Shown piece by piece: positions 37,815 through 46,717 of a DNA stretch of 64,000 nt (positions are counted from its first letter, which is position 1; the number at the start of each line of letters is the position of its first letter). This DNA is from Salinivenus lutea (GTDB lineage: Bacteria; Bacteroidota; Rhodothermia; Rhodothermales; Salinibacteraceae). Both the position numbers and the translations under genes were made by a program. The DNA lies in NCBI GenBank assembly GCA_002894685.1, contig NCRC01000012.1, positions 47,102 through 111,101 on the forward strand, written 5' to 3'. The notes below the pieces were generated by a model that was not told where the DNA came from, did no database searches, and worked only from the letters and a program-made list of their open reading frames with translations.

Positions 37815-37903
37815 CGGACAACACGAGTACGCAATGAAAAGACAATGCGGGGACCGGACGCGGCCCCATCCGCCCCGCCGCCCGGCCCTCCTGCGGCCGG
37901 GCG

Positions 37904-38350
37904 TTACGCAAAAAGGACGAGCCGCGAGAGGCGACAGTTTTCCTTGAGCCGACATCCCATCCGGCCCACCACGAGCAACGTCTCGATGGGGTCTCGTCCG
38001 TCATCGAGAATATACGTGCCGTGGTGCGCCCCGGCCCGAAGCGTGCGCTCCAGGGGGTAGAGGCGGGCCTGCTGCCCCTCGGGCATCGTCAGCGACTCGT
38101 TGTACTGGACGATGTAGGTTCCCTCCTCCAGCGTCCACCACCCATAGTCGTCGTCGGGATCATCGAGCACCGGAGACAGCGGCTCGCGGGGCATCGACGC
38201 AAACTCACTTCCCCCAAAGTCGAGTTGGCCGGGGCCCGTTGGTCGAGCGATCGAATCGACCGTGAGGTCGATGCCGTTCGGGGCCTGCTGGGTGTCGAGG
38301 TGCACGAGCCCATCGAGATGCTCTGCAATCGAATCGGCCGGAACGGACAT
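37904..38350 (-). CDS. dCTP deaminase/dUTPase-like protein with altered active site
   Basis: 148 residues of the dUTPase/dCTP deaminase fold: GIDLTVDSI, GQLDFGG, WWTLEEGTYIVQYNESL, and the C-terminal GCRLKENCRLSRLVLF strands. The usual catalytic block RSSLxR is replaced by LERTLRAG, and the following WDPGY-type segment reads ILDDGRDP. Catalysis by the standard mechanism is therefore doubtful. A similar short paralog seems to occur in haloarchaea, but I say this from memory. The ATG at 38350 is preferred; a start eight codons upstream is possible. Confidence 0.68.
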   Translation of the reverse strand: MSVPADSIAEHLDGLVHLDTQQAPNGIDLTVDSIARPTGPGQLDFGGSEFASMPREPLSPVLDDPDDDYGWWTLEEGTYIVQYNESLTMPEGQQARLYPLERTLRAGAHHGTYILDDGRDPIETLLVVGRMGCRLKENCRLSRLVLFA

Positions 38351-38489
38351 GGCGGAAACACTGCGGAGATCCATGAAAAAGGAAGCGGAGCTGCGTTTCT
38401 GATGCCTGAACCGAGAATCTGTGCCCAAGGTTCGCCTCCTCGTACGAATCGGTGGGCCAAACCTTCCCCCCTCTGAAAGCGAAAAGAGG

Positions 38490-38518
38490 TTGACCCATGT
38501 CGGAGCCCTTTTTATCCT
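38490..38518 (+). promoter_or_regulatory. Candidate sigma-70-like promoter for the PAS gene
   Basis: TTGACC (38490-38495) and TATCCT (38513-38518) are separated by exactly 17 bp. Transcription would begin near 38525, leaving about 65 nt before the ATG at 38590. An ATG at 38497 with an upstream AGAGG could be an alternative translation start, which would conflict with this promoter. Confidence 0.4.
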
Positions 38519-38589
38519 TTGGACAGGTGTTGCCTCCACACGGCCGCGCCGACGCAGTTCTTCTTTTCGTTGTCCAGCCAGAAGTACCC

Positions 38590-38988
38590 ATGGTGTCGTC
38601 CGCTCCGTCTCCCGCCTCCCCCGCAACCTTTTTCTCTGGCCCGACTCGGAAGCGCTTCCGTCCTCCGCCCGCCGCCCAGCATCTTCCCATCCTTCTCCTC
38701 GACCGGGAGGGAACCATCACGTCTCTAACGAAGGCGGCCAAGCGTGTGCTCGAATACCCAGCCACGGCGACGTCCATCGATCCCTGTTTTTTCTCGCACG
38801 TGCACGCCAGCAACCAGCACCGGCTGATGCGGGACCTGGCCGATATGGTGTGTCGCGGAAAACAGCGGGCGCAGTGGCTGCTTCGGCTGCGCACGGGGAA
38901 GAATCGCTGGCGCTGGTACCGGACGACTGCCAAAAACGATCTTGGGCCCGAGGGGACCGGCATTCGGGTGCGCCTGCGCCCGTTGTAG
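38590..38988 (+). CDS. Small PAS-domain protein
   Basis: 132 residues, essentially one PAS fold: LPILLLDREGTITSLTKAAKRVLEYP, SFFSHVHASN-type region and the C-terminal GKNRWRWYRTTAKN strands. No output domain is attached. It lies 145 bp upstream of a histidine kinase on the same strand and may feed it a signal. The start at 38590 is chosen because the N-terminal part of the longer frame (from 38497) is not PAS-like and carries promoter-like boxes. Confidence 0.65.
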   Translation: MVSSAPSPASPATFFSGPTRKRFRPPPAAQHLPILLLDREGTITSLTKAAKRVLEYPATATSIDPCFFSHVHASNQHRLMRDLADMVCRGKQRAQWLLRLRTGKNRWRWYRTTAKNDLGPEGTGIRVRLRPL

Positions 38989-39133
38989 CCCTGGGCAATC
39001 GGTCGAGGAGCCGGGGGCGGTTCCACCGAATCTCCGCGCCGTCGTGCGCCAGTGGATGCAAAACCGGGCACCGGGCAGTCGTACGTTTCGGGGCCTTTCC
39101 TGGACACTCGTCTCTGTCCCTCCGGTCTCCCGA

Positions 39134-40330
39134 ATGCCCTCCGCCCCTCCTTCGTCCGAAGAGCACATCCTTCTCCTTCTTGCGCCCACCGAGGCCACGA
39201 CAGACGTCGCCACTGTGCTTCGGGGGGCCGGCTTTTCGTGCGTCTCCGTGTCGTCGCTTGAGGATCTCGTTGAGGCCCTTCAGAATGGCGCCGGCGTCCT
39301 GGTGGTCGACGAGGCCCGCATCACCGAGCGCGCCACCCGCCTCATGGCGACGGCGATGGCGCAGCGCGAGCCGTGGTCGAACCTCCCCATCGTGGTGCTG
39401 ACCAGCGGATCGCCTACCGCCATCGAACGACTCGACCGCCTGAACCTGTTCGGGCCCGCCACGAGCAGCAACGTCACCATCCTGGAGCGCCCCGTGAACG
39501 CCACCACCCTGACCACCCTCATTCACTCGGCGCTCCGGGCCCGACGCCGGCAGTACGAGGTCCGCGACCTGCTGAGCCACCTCCAGTCGACCAACGAACA
39601 GCTGCGCGAGGCTCAGGCCGCCCTCCAGACGGTGAACGAAACCCTGGAGGACCGCGTGGCCACCCGCACCCAGCAGGTGCGCACGCTCGCCATCGAGCTG
39701 ACCGCCGCCGAGCAGCGCGAACGCACGCGCATCTCCCAGATCCTCCACGATCATCTGCAACAGCTCCTCCACGGGGCGCAGATGTGGGCCACCCTTCTGG
39801 CCGACGAGAATGAAGAGGCGCCCCCCGAAGCCCCAGCGCGGATCACCGAACTGTTGGAGGACGCGATCGAGACCACCCGCTCCCTCGCCGTCGACCTAAG
39901 CCCGCCGGTGCTGCGCAACGAGGGGCTGGTCCCCGCCCTGGAGTGGCTGGCCGACCGCATGCAGGAACGCCACGGGCTCACGGTGGAGCTGGACGTGGCG
40001 ACCCATCTGCACATCCCCGAGACGGAGCTGCGCGACCTGCTCTTCCGCGTAACGCGCGAGCTGCTGTTCAACGTGGTGAAGCACGCCGGGGTCGACACCG
40101 CCACCCTGCAGGCTGAATCGACGGCGGACGCCTGCACCGTAGAGGTCGTCGACGAGGGCACGGGATTCGACCCTGCGCGCCTCGACACCCCCATCGACTC
40201 ATCGGAAAACCACTTTGGCCTCGTCAGTGCCCGGGAGCGACTGGCCCTCGTCGGCGGGTCCCTCTCGGTTGATACGTCGCCCGGGGAGGGCACGCGGGTG
40301 TCCGTACAGGTCCCCCTTCGCCTTCCGTAG
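39134..40330 (+). CDS. HisKA_3 (NarX/NreB-type) histidine kinase with receiver-like N-terminus
   Basis: 398 residues without membrane helices. Residues about 8-135 look like a response-regulator receiver fold (HILLLLAPTEATTDVATVL, VLVVDEA, IVVLTSG). A coiled coil (about 145-190) leads to the HisKA_3 dimerisation helix with phospho-acceptor His205 (ISQILHDHLQQ), then a HATPase with ELLFNVVKHAG, DEGTGFD and GLVSARERLALVGGSL. The hybrid order receiver-then-kinase suggests a soluble relay. No LuxR-type response regulator is adjacent. The ATG at 39134 is used. Confidence 0.9.
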   Translation: MPSAPPSSEEHILLLLAPTEATTDVATVLRGAGFSCVSVSSLEDLVEALQNGAGVLVVDEARITERATRLMATAMAQREPWSNLPIVVLTSGSPTAIERLDRLNLFGPATSSNVTILERPVNATTLTTLIHSALRARRRQYEVRDLLSHLQSTNEQLREAQAALQTVNETLEDRVATRTQQVRTLAIELTAAEQRERTRISQILHDHLQQLLHGAQMWATLLADENEEAPPEAPARITELLEDAIETTRSLAVDLSPPVLRNEGLVPALEWLADRMQERHGLTVELDVATHLHIPETELRDLLFRVTRELLFNVVKHAGVDTATLQAESTADACTVEVVDEGTGFDPARLDTPIDSSENHFGLVSARERLALVGGSLSVDTSPGEGTRVSVQVPLRLP

Positions 40331-40350
40331 ACGCTCTGCCCCCCCTCTCG

Positions 40351-40528
40351 TTCAGGGCGCAGTCTAAAACTACTTCTTCATTCAGTTACACTTCATTTCA
40401 GGGCGCACTCTAAAAGCACTTCGCTGCGGGGCAGCACTAGCTTCGCGTCGCCTCACTCGCTACACTTCGTTCAGGGCGCACTCTAAAAGCACTTCCTCAC
40501 TCGCTACACTTCGTTCAGGGCGCTCACG
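40351..40528. repeat. Tandem decaying copies of the prs 3' end
   Basis: The motif TTCAGGGCGC occurs at 40351, 40397, 40470 and 40514. A 29-bp block starting CCTCACTCGC is identical at 40451-40479 and 40495-40523 (period 44). A 26-bp block beginning TTCAGGGCGCACTC is identical at 40397-40422 and 40470-40495. The last copy covers the final codons and stop of prs (Ala-Leu-Asn-Glu-Val-stop on the minus strand). Confidence 0.85.
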
Positions 40529-41484
40529 GAGGTTTCGGTGTGGATGGCCTGGATGGCCGCGGCGAAGCGGGGCGCTGCGTCGCACACCTCGAGGCGGGCG
40601 GCCGCGTCGCCGGTGAGCCGGCCCGGGCCGATGGTGTTGGTCACGTAAAGGGCGTCCAGGGCCGACCCGGCGAGCCGTTCGTTTGCCGGCCCGACAAACA
40701 GCCCGTGGGTGGCCACGGCACACACCGACCGCGCACCGCCCTGTGCACAGGCCCCCGCGGCCTGCGTAATGGTGCCCGCCGTGCTGATGAGGTCGTCCAC
40801 GATGATGGCAACCCGTCCGTCCACCTCTCCCACGAGCGCCCCGCCCTGCACGCCGCCGTCGTGATCGCGCATTTTTTCGACGAATGCCGTGGGCACCTCC
40901 CGCCCCAGCGCCGCGCCCAGTCCCTTCGCAAACTTGCCCGCCCGCTTCACCCCGCCCTCGTCCGGCGACACCACCACGACGTCCGCGTCGGCGTCTTCCA
41001 CGAGGCGGCTCACGAAGAGCGGGTGGGCCTCCAGGTGTTCGGTCCGCACGCGGAAGGCGTTCTGGAGCACGGCCAGATTGTGCACGTCCATCGTGAGGAC
41101 CCGGTCCACCCCCACCGCCTCAAACAGACCGGCGACGTAGCGGGTGGTGACCGGGCCGCGCGGCTGCGTCTTGCGGTCCTTGCGCTGGTAGCACAGGTAG
41201 GGCACGATGGCCGTGACGCGCGCGGCGGAGGCGTCGCGCAGGGCCCCCAGCAGAAACAGCAACCGGCAGAGCTTGTCGTTCACGCTCCATTCATCGTCGG
41301 CGTAGAGCGACTGGACCACGAAGGCGTCGTGCCCCCGCACGTTCACCTCTGGACGCATTTCGTGCTCGCCGTCGGCAAAGGTCTGCTCGTGATGGGGCGC
41401 CAGGTCGGTGCCGAGGGCCGCGGCCACGGCCCGGCCGAACGAGCGGCTCTCGGAGGGGGCGAAGAGTCGAATGGCGTCGGGCAT
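40504..41484 (-). CDS. prs: Ribose-phosphate pyrophosphokinase (PRPP synthase)
   Basis: Makes PRPP from ribose 5-phosphate and ATP for nucleotides, histidine, tryptophan and NAD. 326 residues. Motifs: FADGEHEMRPEVNVRGHDAF near the N-terminus, PYLCYQRKDRKTQPRGPVTTRYVAGL (ATP/flexible loop), VVVSPDEGGVKRA and the PRPP-binding VDDLISTAGTI. The motif variants suggest a less canonical class than E. coli Prs. The start is the ATG at 41484. The 3' end is tandemly repeated downstream. nadE, which needs PRPP-derived precursors, lies close by. Confidence 0.93.
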   Translation of the reverse strand: MPDAIRLFAPSESRSFGRAVAAALGTDLAPHHEQTFADGEHEMRPEVNVRGHDAFVVQSLYADDEWSVNDKLCRLLFLLGALRDASAARVTAIVPYLCYQRKDRKTQPRGPVTTRYVAGLFEAVGVDRVLTMDVHNLAVLQNAFRVRTEHLEAHPLFVSRLVEDADADVVVVSPDEGGVKRAGKFAKGLGAALGREVPTAFVEKMRDHDGGVQGGALVGEVDGRVAIIVDDLISTAGTITQAAGACAQGGARSVCAVATHGLFVGPANERLAGSALDALYVTNTIGPGRLTGDAAARLEVCDAAPRFAAAIQAIHTETSVSALNEV

Positions 41485-41536
41485 AAACGGAAAAACAAAC
41501 GGTGAGAGTGCACAGAACGTCCCGACGGTCGGGTCC

Positions 41537-42145
41537 TCACGCCTGGTCTTTTTTCAGCGCGCGCTGCACGAGTTCGTCGGCGGACTGGATGGCCGCATCG
41601 TCGCGCAAGACCTCGCGGATGGCGCGCTCGGCGTCGGCCTTGCTCAGTCCCAGTTCGGTGAGGGCTTTGAGGGCATCGGCCCGGGCCTCGGCGCGCGCCT
41701 CGGAGCCGCCGCTGAGGGGGGCCGAGTCCTCAAAGACGTCGAGGTCGGCAAAGCTGTCCTTGAGCTCGACCACCAGGCGGTCCGCCGTCTTGTTGCCCAC
41801 CCCGGAGATCTCGGTGAGGCGGCTCGTGTCGCCCTCCATCACGTGGTCCCGCAGCTCGGACGGCTGCATCGACGAGAGGGCCGAGAGCGCCAGCTTGGGC
41901 CCCACGCGCGACACGTCGGTCATCGTTTCGAACACCGTGAGTTCGGCCTTCGTGGCAAAGCCGTAAAGCGCCTCCTTGTCCTCCCGTAGGTAATGGTAGG
42001 TGTGGAGCGTCACGTCCTCGTCGGCCTCGGGCAGGCGCTCGTAGGTGGAGGTGGGCACGTGCACGCGGTAGCCGATCCCGTTCACGTCCACGAGGGCGGT
42101 GTCGGTGTCTTTTTCGACGAGCGTGCCGGAGACGTAGGCGATCAC
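41537..42145 (-). CDS. ruvA: Holliday junction DNA helicase subunit RuvA
   Basis: Binds four-way junctions and loads RuvB. 202 residues, close to the E. coli length. Domain I starts IAYVSGTLVEKDTDTALVDVNGIGYRVHVP, domain II holds the paired HhH motifs (SRVGPKLALSALS and SGVGNKTADRLVVEL), and domain III is at the C-terminus (about 150-200). The start is a GTG at 42145, the only one that gives the family N-terminus. ruvB and ruvC are not in the window. Confidence 0.95.
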   Translation of the reverse strand: MIAYVSGTLVEKDTDTALVDVNGIGYRVHVPTSTYERLPEADEDVTLHTYHYLREDKEALYGFATKAELTVFETMTDVSRVGPKLALSALSSMQPSELRDHVMEGDTSRLTEISGVGNKTADRLVVELKDSFADLDVFEDSAPLSGGSEARAEARADALKALTELGLSKADAERAIREVLRDDAAIQSADELVQRALKKDQA

Positions 42146-42216
42146 GACTGCGGGGGCGTGTGGCTTGGAGAGGGTCGGTGGGCCGGCGCAGGAGGGGGCG
42201 GCGTCCCCGTGGGGAA

Positions 42217-43920
42217 TTACGAGCGGGCGGCGGGCTCCTCGGCGGCGAGGGCCTCCACCGCCTCGCGGTCCCACTCCATGACGATGGGGATGCGGCGGCC
42301 GATCCCGAACGCCTTGCCCGTCACCCGAAGGCCGGGCGGGGCCTGGCGGCGCTTGTACTCGTTCTGGTCGACCTGTCGGAGCACGTCGCGCACAAGATCC
42401 TCGTCCACCCCGGTTTCGTCGACGATCGCCCCCACCTCTTTCTTGTGCTCGATGTAGCGCTTGAGGATGGCGTCGAGCGTCTCGTAGGGGGGCAGCGTGT
42501 CGGTGTCCTTCTGCCCCTCGCGCAGCTCGGCGGAGGGCGGCTTGTCGATCGTGTTCTGCGGGATGACGGGGCCGTCGGCGCGGGCGTTGATGTGGCGCGC
42601 CAGGTCGTAGACGCGCGTCTTGAGCACGTCGCTGAGGACCGCCAGGCCGCCGTTCGTGTCCCCGTAGAGCGTGACGTAGCCCACGGCCACCTCGCTCTTG
42701 TTGCCGGTCGAGAGGAGCAGGTGACCAAACTTGTTCGAGAGCGCCATCAGCGTCACGCCGCGGGCGCGGGACTGGATGTTTTCCTCGGCCACGCCCGGCT
42801 CGGTGCCCGCAAAGGCGTCGGCCAGCATCTCGTCGAACGCATCCACGGCGGGCTTAATCGGGATCTCCTTGAACTCGATGCCCAGGTTTTCGGCCAGCGC
42901 CTCGGAGTCGGTGACGGAGCCCGCGGACGAGATGGTGGACGGCATAGTGACGCCCACCACCCGCTCCGGCCCCAGGGCCTCGGCCGCCAGCGCGCAGGTG
43001 ACCGCCGAGTCGATGCCCCCGGACAGGCCGACGAGCGCCTTGTCGAAGATGCCTGTTTTGTTGTAGTAGTCGCGGATGCCGACCACGAGCGCGTCGTGCA
43101 GGTCGGCCACGTCGTCGTGCGGCGTGGTGCAGGGCTCAACCGGTGCCTCCGAGTCCCACAGCAGCAGGTCCTCCTCGAACGAGGCGGCGCAGGCGACCTG
43201 CGTGCCGTCGGCGGCGTGGATCCGGCTGTCGCCGTCGAAGATGATTTCGGTGTTGGCGCCCACCTGGTTGCACAGCAAAAACGGCCGCTCGTGGCGGCGG
43301 CAGATGTGATCCACCAGGTCGTTACGGGTGGCGTGCTTGCCGATCGAGAACGGCGAGGCACTGATGTTGATGAAGAGATCGGGGTCCTTCGTACCCAGCT
43401 CGGCCACGGGGTCGCACTCGTAGCGGTGGTTGCCCTCGAAGCCCTTCGGGTAGTGCACATTCCACATGTCCTCGCAGATGTGGAGGGCGATCCGCAGGCC
43501 GCGCCACTCGATGAGGCGGCGCTCCTCGGCGGGCTCGAAGTAGCGATCCTCGTCGAACACGTCGTAGGTGGGCAGGAGCGTCTTGTGGACGCGGTCCTGC
43601 AGCGTGCCGTCCTCAAAGAGCAGGGCCGTGTTGTAGAGGGGCTTGCCGTAGCGGTCGTCGTTGGGGAGGGGCGCCCCGATCACGAGGCCCAGCCCGTCCG
43701 GGGCCTCGCGGGAAATATGCTCCACCGTCCGCTGCGTCGCGGTCACGAAGAAGTCATTCTCCAGGAGGTCCTGCGGCGGGTAGCCCGTCACACAGAGCTC
43801 GGGAAAGACCACGAGATCGGCGCCCTGCTCCTGCGCCCGGCGGGCATACTGTAGGATTTTTTCTCGGTTACCGTCCAGATCGCCCACGGTGGGGTTGATC
43901 TGGGCGAGGGCGATGATCAT
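42217..43920 (-). CDS. nadE: Glutamine-dependent NAD+ synthetase
   Basis: Converts deamido-NAD to NAD with glutamine as nitrogen donor. 567 residues in two domains. The nitrilase-type glutaminase has the triad Glu41, Lys113 and Cys149 (HICEDMW). The synthetase domain has the P-loop VGLSGGIDSAV and downstream STGNKSEVAVGY, and ends with the family-typical RVTGKAFGIGRRIPIV. The start is the ATG at 43920. ruvA begins 71 bp downstream on the same strand. Confidence 0.97.
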   Translation of the reverse strand: MIIALAQINPTVGDLDGNREKILQYARRAQEQGADLVVFPELCVTGYPPQDLLENDFFVTATQRTVEHISREAPDGLGLVIGAPLPNDDRYGKPLYNTALLFEDGTLQDRVHKTLLPTYDVFDEDRYFEPAEERRLIEWRGLRIALHICEDMWNVHYPKGFEGNHRYECDPVAELGTKDPDLFINISASPFSIGKHATRNDLVDHICRRHERPFLLCNQVGANTEIIFDGDSRIHAADGTQVACAASFEEDLLLWDSEAPVEPCTTPHDDVADLHDALVVGIRDYYNKTGIFDKALVGLSGGIDSAVTCALAAEALGPERVVGVTMPSTISSAGSVTDSEALAENLGIEFKEIPIKPAVDAFDEMLADAFAGTEPGVAEENIQSRARGVTLMALSNKFGHLLLSTGNKSEVAVGYVTLYGDTNGGLAVLSDVLKTRVYDLARHINARADGPVIPQNTIDKPPSAELREGQKDTDTLPPYETLDAILKRYIEHKKEVGAIVDETGVDEDLVRDVLRQVDQNEYKRRQAPPGLRVTGKAFGIGRRIPIVMEWDREAVEALAAEEPAARS

Positions 43921-43988
43921 AGCGCAGGCAGGTCCGTTCCAGCGAGCGGCGAACATAGTGCACACGCCCCGGCGATTTCGGCGTTCCG

Positions 43989-44468
43989 TTACCCGGACGA
44001 GGCGCGGGGCACGTTGCCGGTCGGCTCCCTCACGGCGGCCTGCTTCTGCGCCAGCTGCGTTACATTGGCCTCGCGGAGCTTGGCCCGCAGATCAGCGTCG
44101 GTCATGTTGGCGCGGCGGAGGTTGTCGCCCAGCACCTCGAACCCGTCCATGAGCAGCAGCGGGGCGTTGTCGATGAGCCGGGTGACGCCGGGCACTCGCT
44201 TGCGCAGGGTGCCCACCACGAACTGGAGCCCGAAGAGCGTGCCCAGCGCGACTGCCCCCTCCCAGAGCGTCGGCTTCTGCCACAGCGTGACGCTCGCCAG
44301 CACCGATCCGATGGCGATGGTGATGGCGAAGTCGAAGCCGCTCATCTTCGAAAAGGTGCGCAGCCCCACGAGGCACGTGTAGAGGATGAGCAGCGCATGG
44401 AGCGCCACAGCGGAGAGGACCACCATGATAGGGGCATCGCTCTCTGCCCAAATCCAGGTCCAGTCCAT
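43989..44468 (-). CDS. DUF421 (YetF-like) membrane protein
   Basis: About 159 residues with three N-terminal membrane helices (about 12-90), including the signature RTFSKMSGFDFAITIAIGSVLAS, followed by a short cytoplasmic domain with PLLLMDGFEVLGDNLRRANMTDADL. This matches DUF421 proteins of unknown function. The ATG at 44468 is used; a GTG one codon earlier is possible. It lies on the GC-rich side next to the AT-rich island. Confidence 0.85.
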   Translation of the reverse strand: MDWTWIWAESDAPIMVVLSAVALHALLILYTCLVGLRTFSKMSGFDFAITIAIGSVLASVTLWQKPTLWEGAVALGTLFGLQFVVGTLRKRVPGVTRLIDNAPLLLMDGFEVLGDNLRRANMTDADLRAKLREANVTQLAQKQAAVREPTGNVPRASSG

Positions 44469-44839
44469 CACGTCTGTGAGAGGTTCAAGGGAGGAGACAC
44501 CGATTCCGGCACGAACTGGTACAGGAAGTCATGTATCTGAGCCTAACCTCGGCGTGTTCTCGGGGTTTCCCGGGTGATTGGCAGAACGGTATTTCAACCG
44601 CGTGGACATGTCTAACATTCTTCCTGCTACAGAAATCAGGGTCAGCCCACAATCTCTAACGCACTAATCCTGATTGATGGAAAACCAGAGAGGCATCGTC
44701 TTAATCTTCGTCTTAACCTTACCTGAAATCTACTGGTCCGGAGCCTGAAGTACTAATGTGACAAGTGGTTGCTATTGAGGTGGTGTAGAGGAAGCCCAGG
44801 GAATAAAAAGCAAACGGTCGGGGCTAGCGGAAGAGGTAA
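44469..44839. other. 371-bp gap at the left edge of the AT-rich island
   Basis: No convincing gene is seen. Composition falls gradually from GC-rich to about balanced. A near-perfect 12-bp tandem (TCGTCTTAATCT then TCGTCTTAACCT) lies at 44696-44719. AATCAGG (44634-44640) and CCTGATT (44669-44675) form a short dyad. No transposase remnant, tRNA or clear direct repeat marks an insertion end. Confidence 0.5.
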
Positions 44840-46654
44840 TCAAAGATTATCATTAACCACTTCGGATATAACATCAAATAAGGGCTCAAACACCTGAAAC
44901 TCATCGCTAGGAAGATTAGGGACTACTTCACTTGCAAAGACATCTTTCCCATCAATTATATTTTCTTCTTTACCAACTAAATCGTTTAGCTCTGGAATGT
45001 CCTCCAGGTCACCTTGATCTAAATTCAATTTTTCTGCTTTTAAAAACTCGCCGTTCGAAAGTTTTATACCATCCAGTTCTGTCGTATCGAATACAAGGCC
45101 TCTCCCCTCCGGTGTCTTCGTTCTCATTACTTCATCGGTAAACATTTTTTCTATATTCACACCTTCATCCTCTTGTCTAAAGCTGGGCTTTGGCAATAGC
45201 ATTGCATATGCTTTTTCGTTGAGGTGTTTTTTTGCTTCTATATCGCCATCTATTTTTTCGAAGTTTTCGGACAAATTATTATATTTTTTTCGTCCTTCCT
45301 CATCATTATCAAATATAGCTACTTTTTTACATTCGTCTGACGGATCAACCGTCTCGATGAACATGAATAAAGTGTGTGCCCCACCGGCAGATTGATCTTT
45401 GTCATCAGGGATTGGGTCAACAGCCCTAAACTTTAAGTCTAAATCTGAATCGTTATATTCATTAAAAGCCAATTGCAAAATTTGTGCATCCGTTTTGCCC
45501 TCTGTTATTATTTCATTTTTGTTTGATGCCTCAATTCTTCCTATTTTATTTTCCAAATTCTCTATTTTCTCTACTTTACTTTTATAGTCTTCGTATGTAT
45601 CAGACTTTATTTTCTCTATGCCAATATCTTTTTCAAGTTCACCTTCCAAAACGCTAGATAACTGAGTATTTTTATCATCTTTATGAACTCTTATTAGATT
45701 TGTATTTTCACCGTCTATATTTATAAGAGCAGGTGAATGTGTCGTTATGAATATCTGTGACTCATCGCAATCTTCTTTTAGATCGCTGGCAAGATTTTTT
45801 ACCCGCCGATATTCCAGTGAATTTTCCGGTTCTTCAAATGCCCATATATGATATTTATTATCGCCTGAACATATATGTCGGAGCACTGACAAAAGATACT
45901 GAGACTGAATACCATCACCACGCTGCTCTAGTGGGACGTGGTGGTCATCCCTATGTCTCGTAGATACGTTGAACGCCTGAAACAGAGATGTGATATCGTC
46001 TGGTGGAGATATGCTGGACTCTATGCCTGTAATTCTCTCAAAATCTCTACGTAGCCTATTTATTCTTGGATCGATATGATCTGTCAAATCACTAACTGTT
46101 TTCGCTAGGCTGTCTCCATCTTCTTGGTTTCTTAGTATGTAGTTCTGGAGCCTTTTTAGAAGATGGCTTCTAAACTCCTCATCCCGAACAGCTGGAATAT
46201 ATTCGAACTCTATCTTATTCAAAAAGCGAGACAAGAACCTATTAGCTACGCTTTCTGAGCTTGGGAGTAGTCCATGCTTTGCTTTTGTGTCTATATTTGT
46301 GTCCATTCTCTCGTCATCATACCTATCCCATTTCTTTTTAACTCTTACAGTATTTGGCAAGCTTCCATTGTATGACTCGGGTGTATCAAAGGTTATTGCT
46401 ATCCATATTATTTGCTTCCCTTTTACTGACTCACTCCTTACTTCTTTCAGGCGAGTTTTATTTATATCACTATAAAAATCTATTTTCTTGGACCAATCTG
46501 TAAACCCATTGAAGAATAGGTTTAGTGACTTAAGTACGTTCGACTTGCCTGCATCATTAGATCCGGAAAATATATTTAAGTCGCTTACCTCTCGAAGGTC
46601 AATTTTGTATAGTGACCTAAAATAGCTTATTTCTATTCTGTTTATTATATTCAT
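44840..46654 (-). CDS. OLD-family ATPase with TOPRIM nuclease domain (probable defence gene)
   Basis: 604 residues. The ABC/RecF-like ATPase has Walker A GSNDAGKS (31-38), signature GDGIQ (246-250), Walker B HIWAFEEPEN (269-278) and the H-loop THSP (305-308). After a coiled segment (about 355-378) the TOPRIM domain shows Glu385 (EGKTD) and Asp449/Asp451 (FDNDEEG). This is the architecture of OLD nucleases, including GajA of Gabija and stand-alone phage-defence OLD proteins. No UvrD-like helicase or reverse transcriptase lies beside it, so a single-gene system is suggested. The gene is markedly AT-rich and rich in Lys, Asn and Ile, unlike all neighbours, which points to recent transfer. The ATG at 46654 is used. 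Confidence 0.88.
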   Translation of the reverse strand: MNIINRIEISYFRSLYKIDLREVSDLNIFSGSNDAGKSNVLKSLNLFFNGFTDWSKKIDFYSDINKTRLKEVRSESVKGKQIIWIAITFDTPESYNGSLPNTVRVKKKWDRYDDERMDTNIDTKAKHGLLPSSESVANRFLSRFLNKIEFEYIPAVRDEEFRSHLLKRLQNYILRNQEDGDSLAKTVSDLTDHIDPRINRLRRDFERITGIESSISPPDDITSLFQAFNVSTRHRDDHHVPLEQRGDGIQSQYLLSVLRHICSGDNKYHIWAFEEPENSLEYRRVKNLASDLKEDCDESQIFITTHSPALINIDGENTNLIRVHKDDKNTQLSSVLEGELEKDIGIEKIKSDTYEDYKSKVEKIENLENKIGRIEASNKNEIITEGKTDAQILQLAFNEYNDSDLDLKFRAVDPIPDDKDQSAGGAHTLFMFIETVDPSDECKKVAIFDNDEEGRKKYNNLSENFEKIDGDIEAKKHLNEKAYAMLLPKPSFRQEDEGVNIEKMFTDEVMRTKTPEGRGLVFDTTELDGIKLSNGEFLKAEKLNLDQGDLEDIPELNDLVGKEENIIDGKDVFASEVVPNLPSDEFQVFEPLFDVISEVVNDNL

Positions 46655-46717
46655 TTTTATATCATTTACTGCGGAGTGTTTGTTTATGTTGTCGCCGATA
46701 TGTCATTGTTGATTCGG

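Noticed and set aside
44596..44760. Possible transposase remnant or insertion-end repeats beside the OLD gene
   Set aside because: No frame shows transposase motifs, and no matching direct repeats could be found at the two sides of the AT-rich region.
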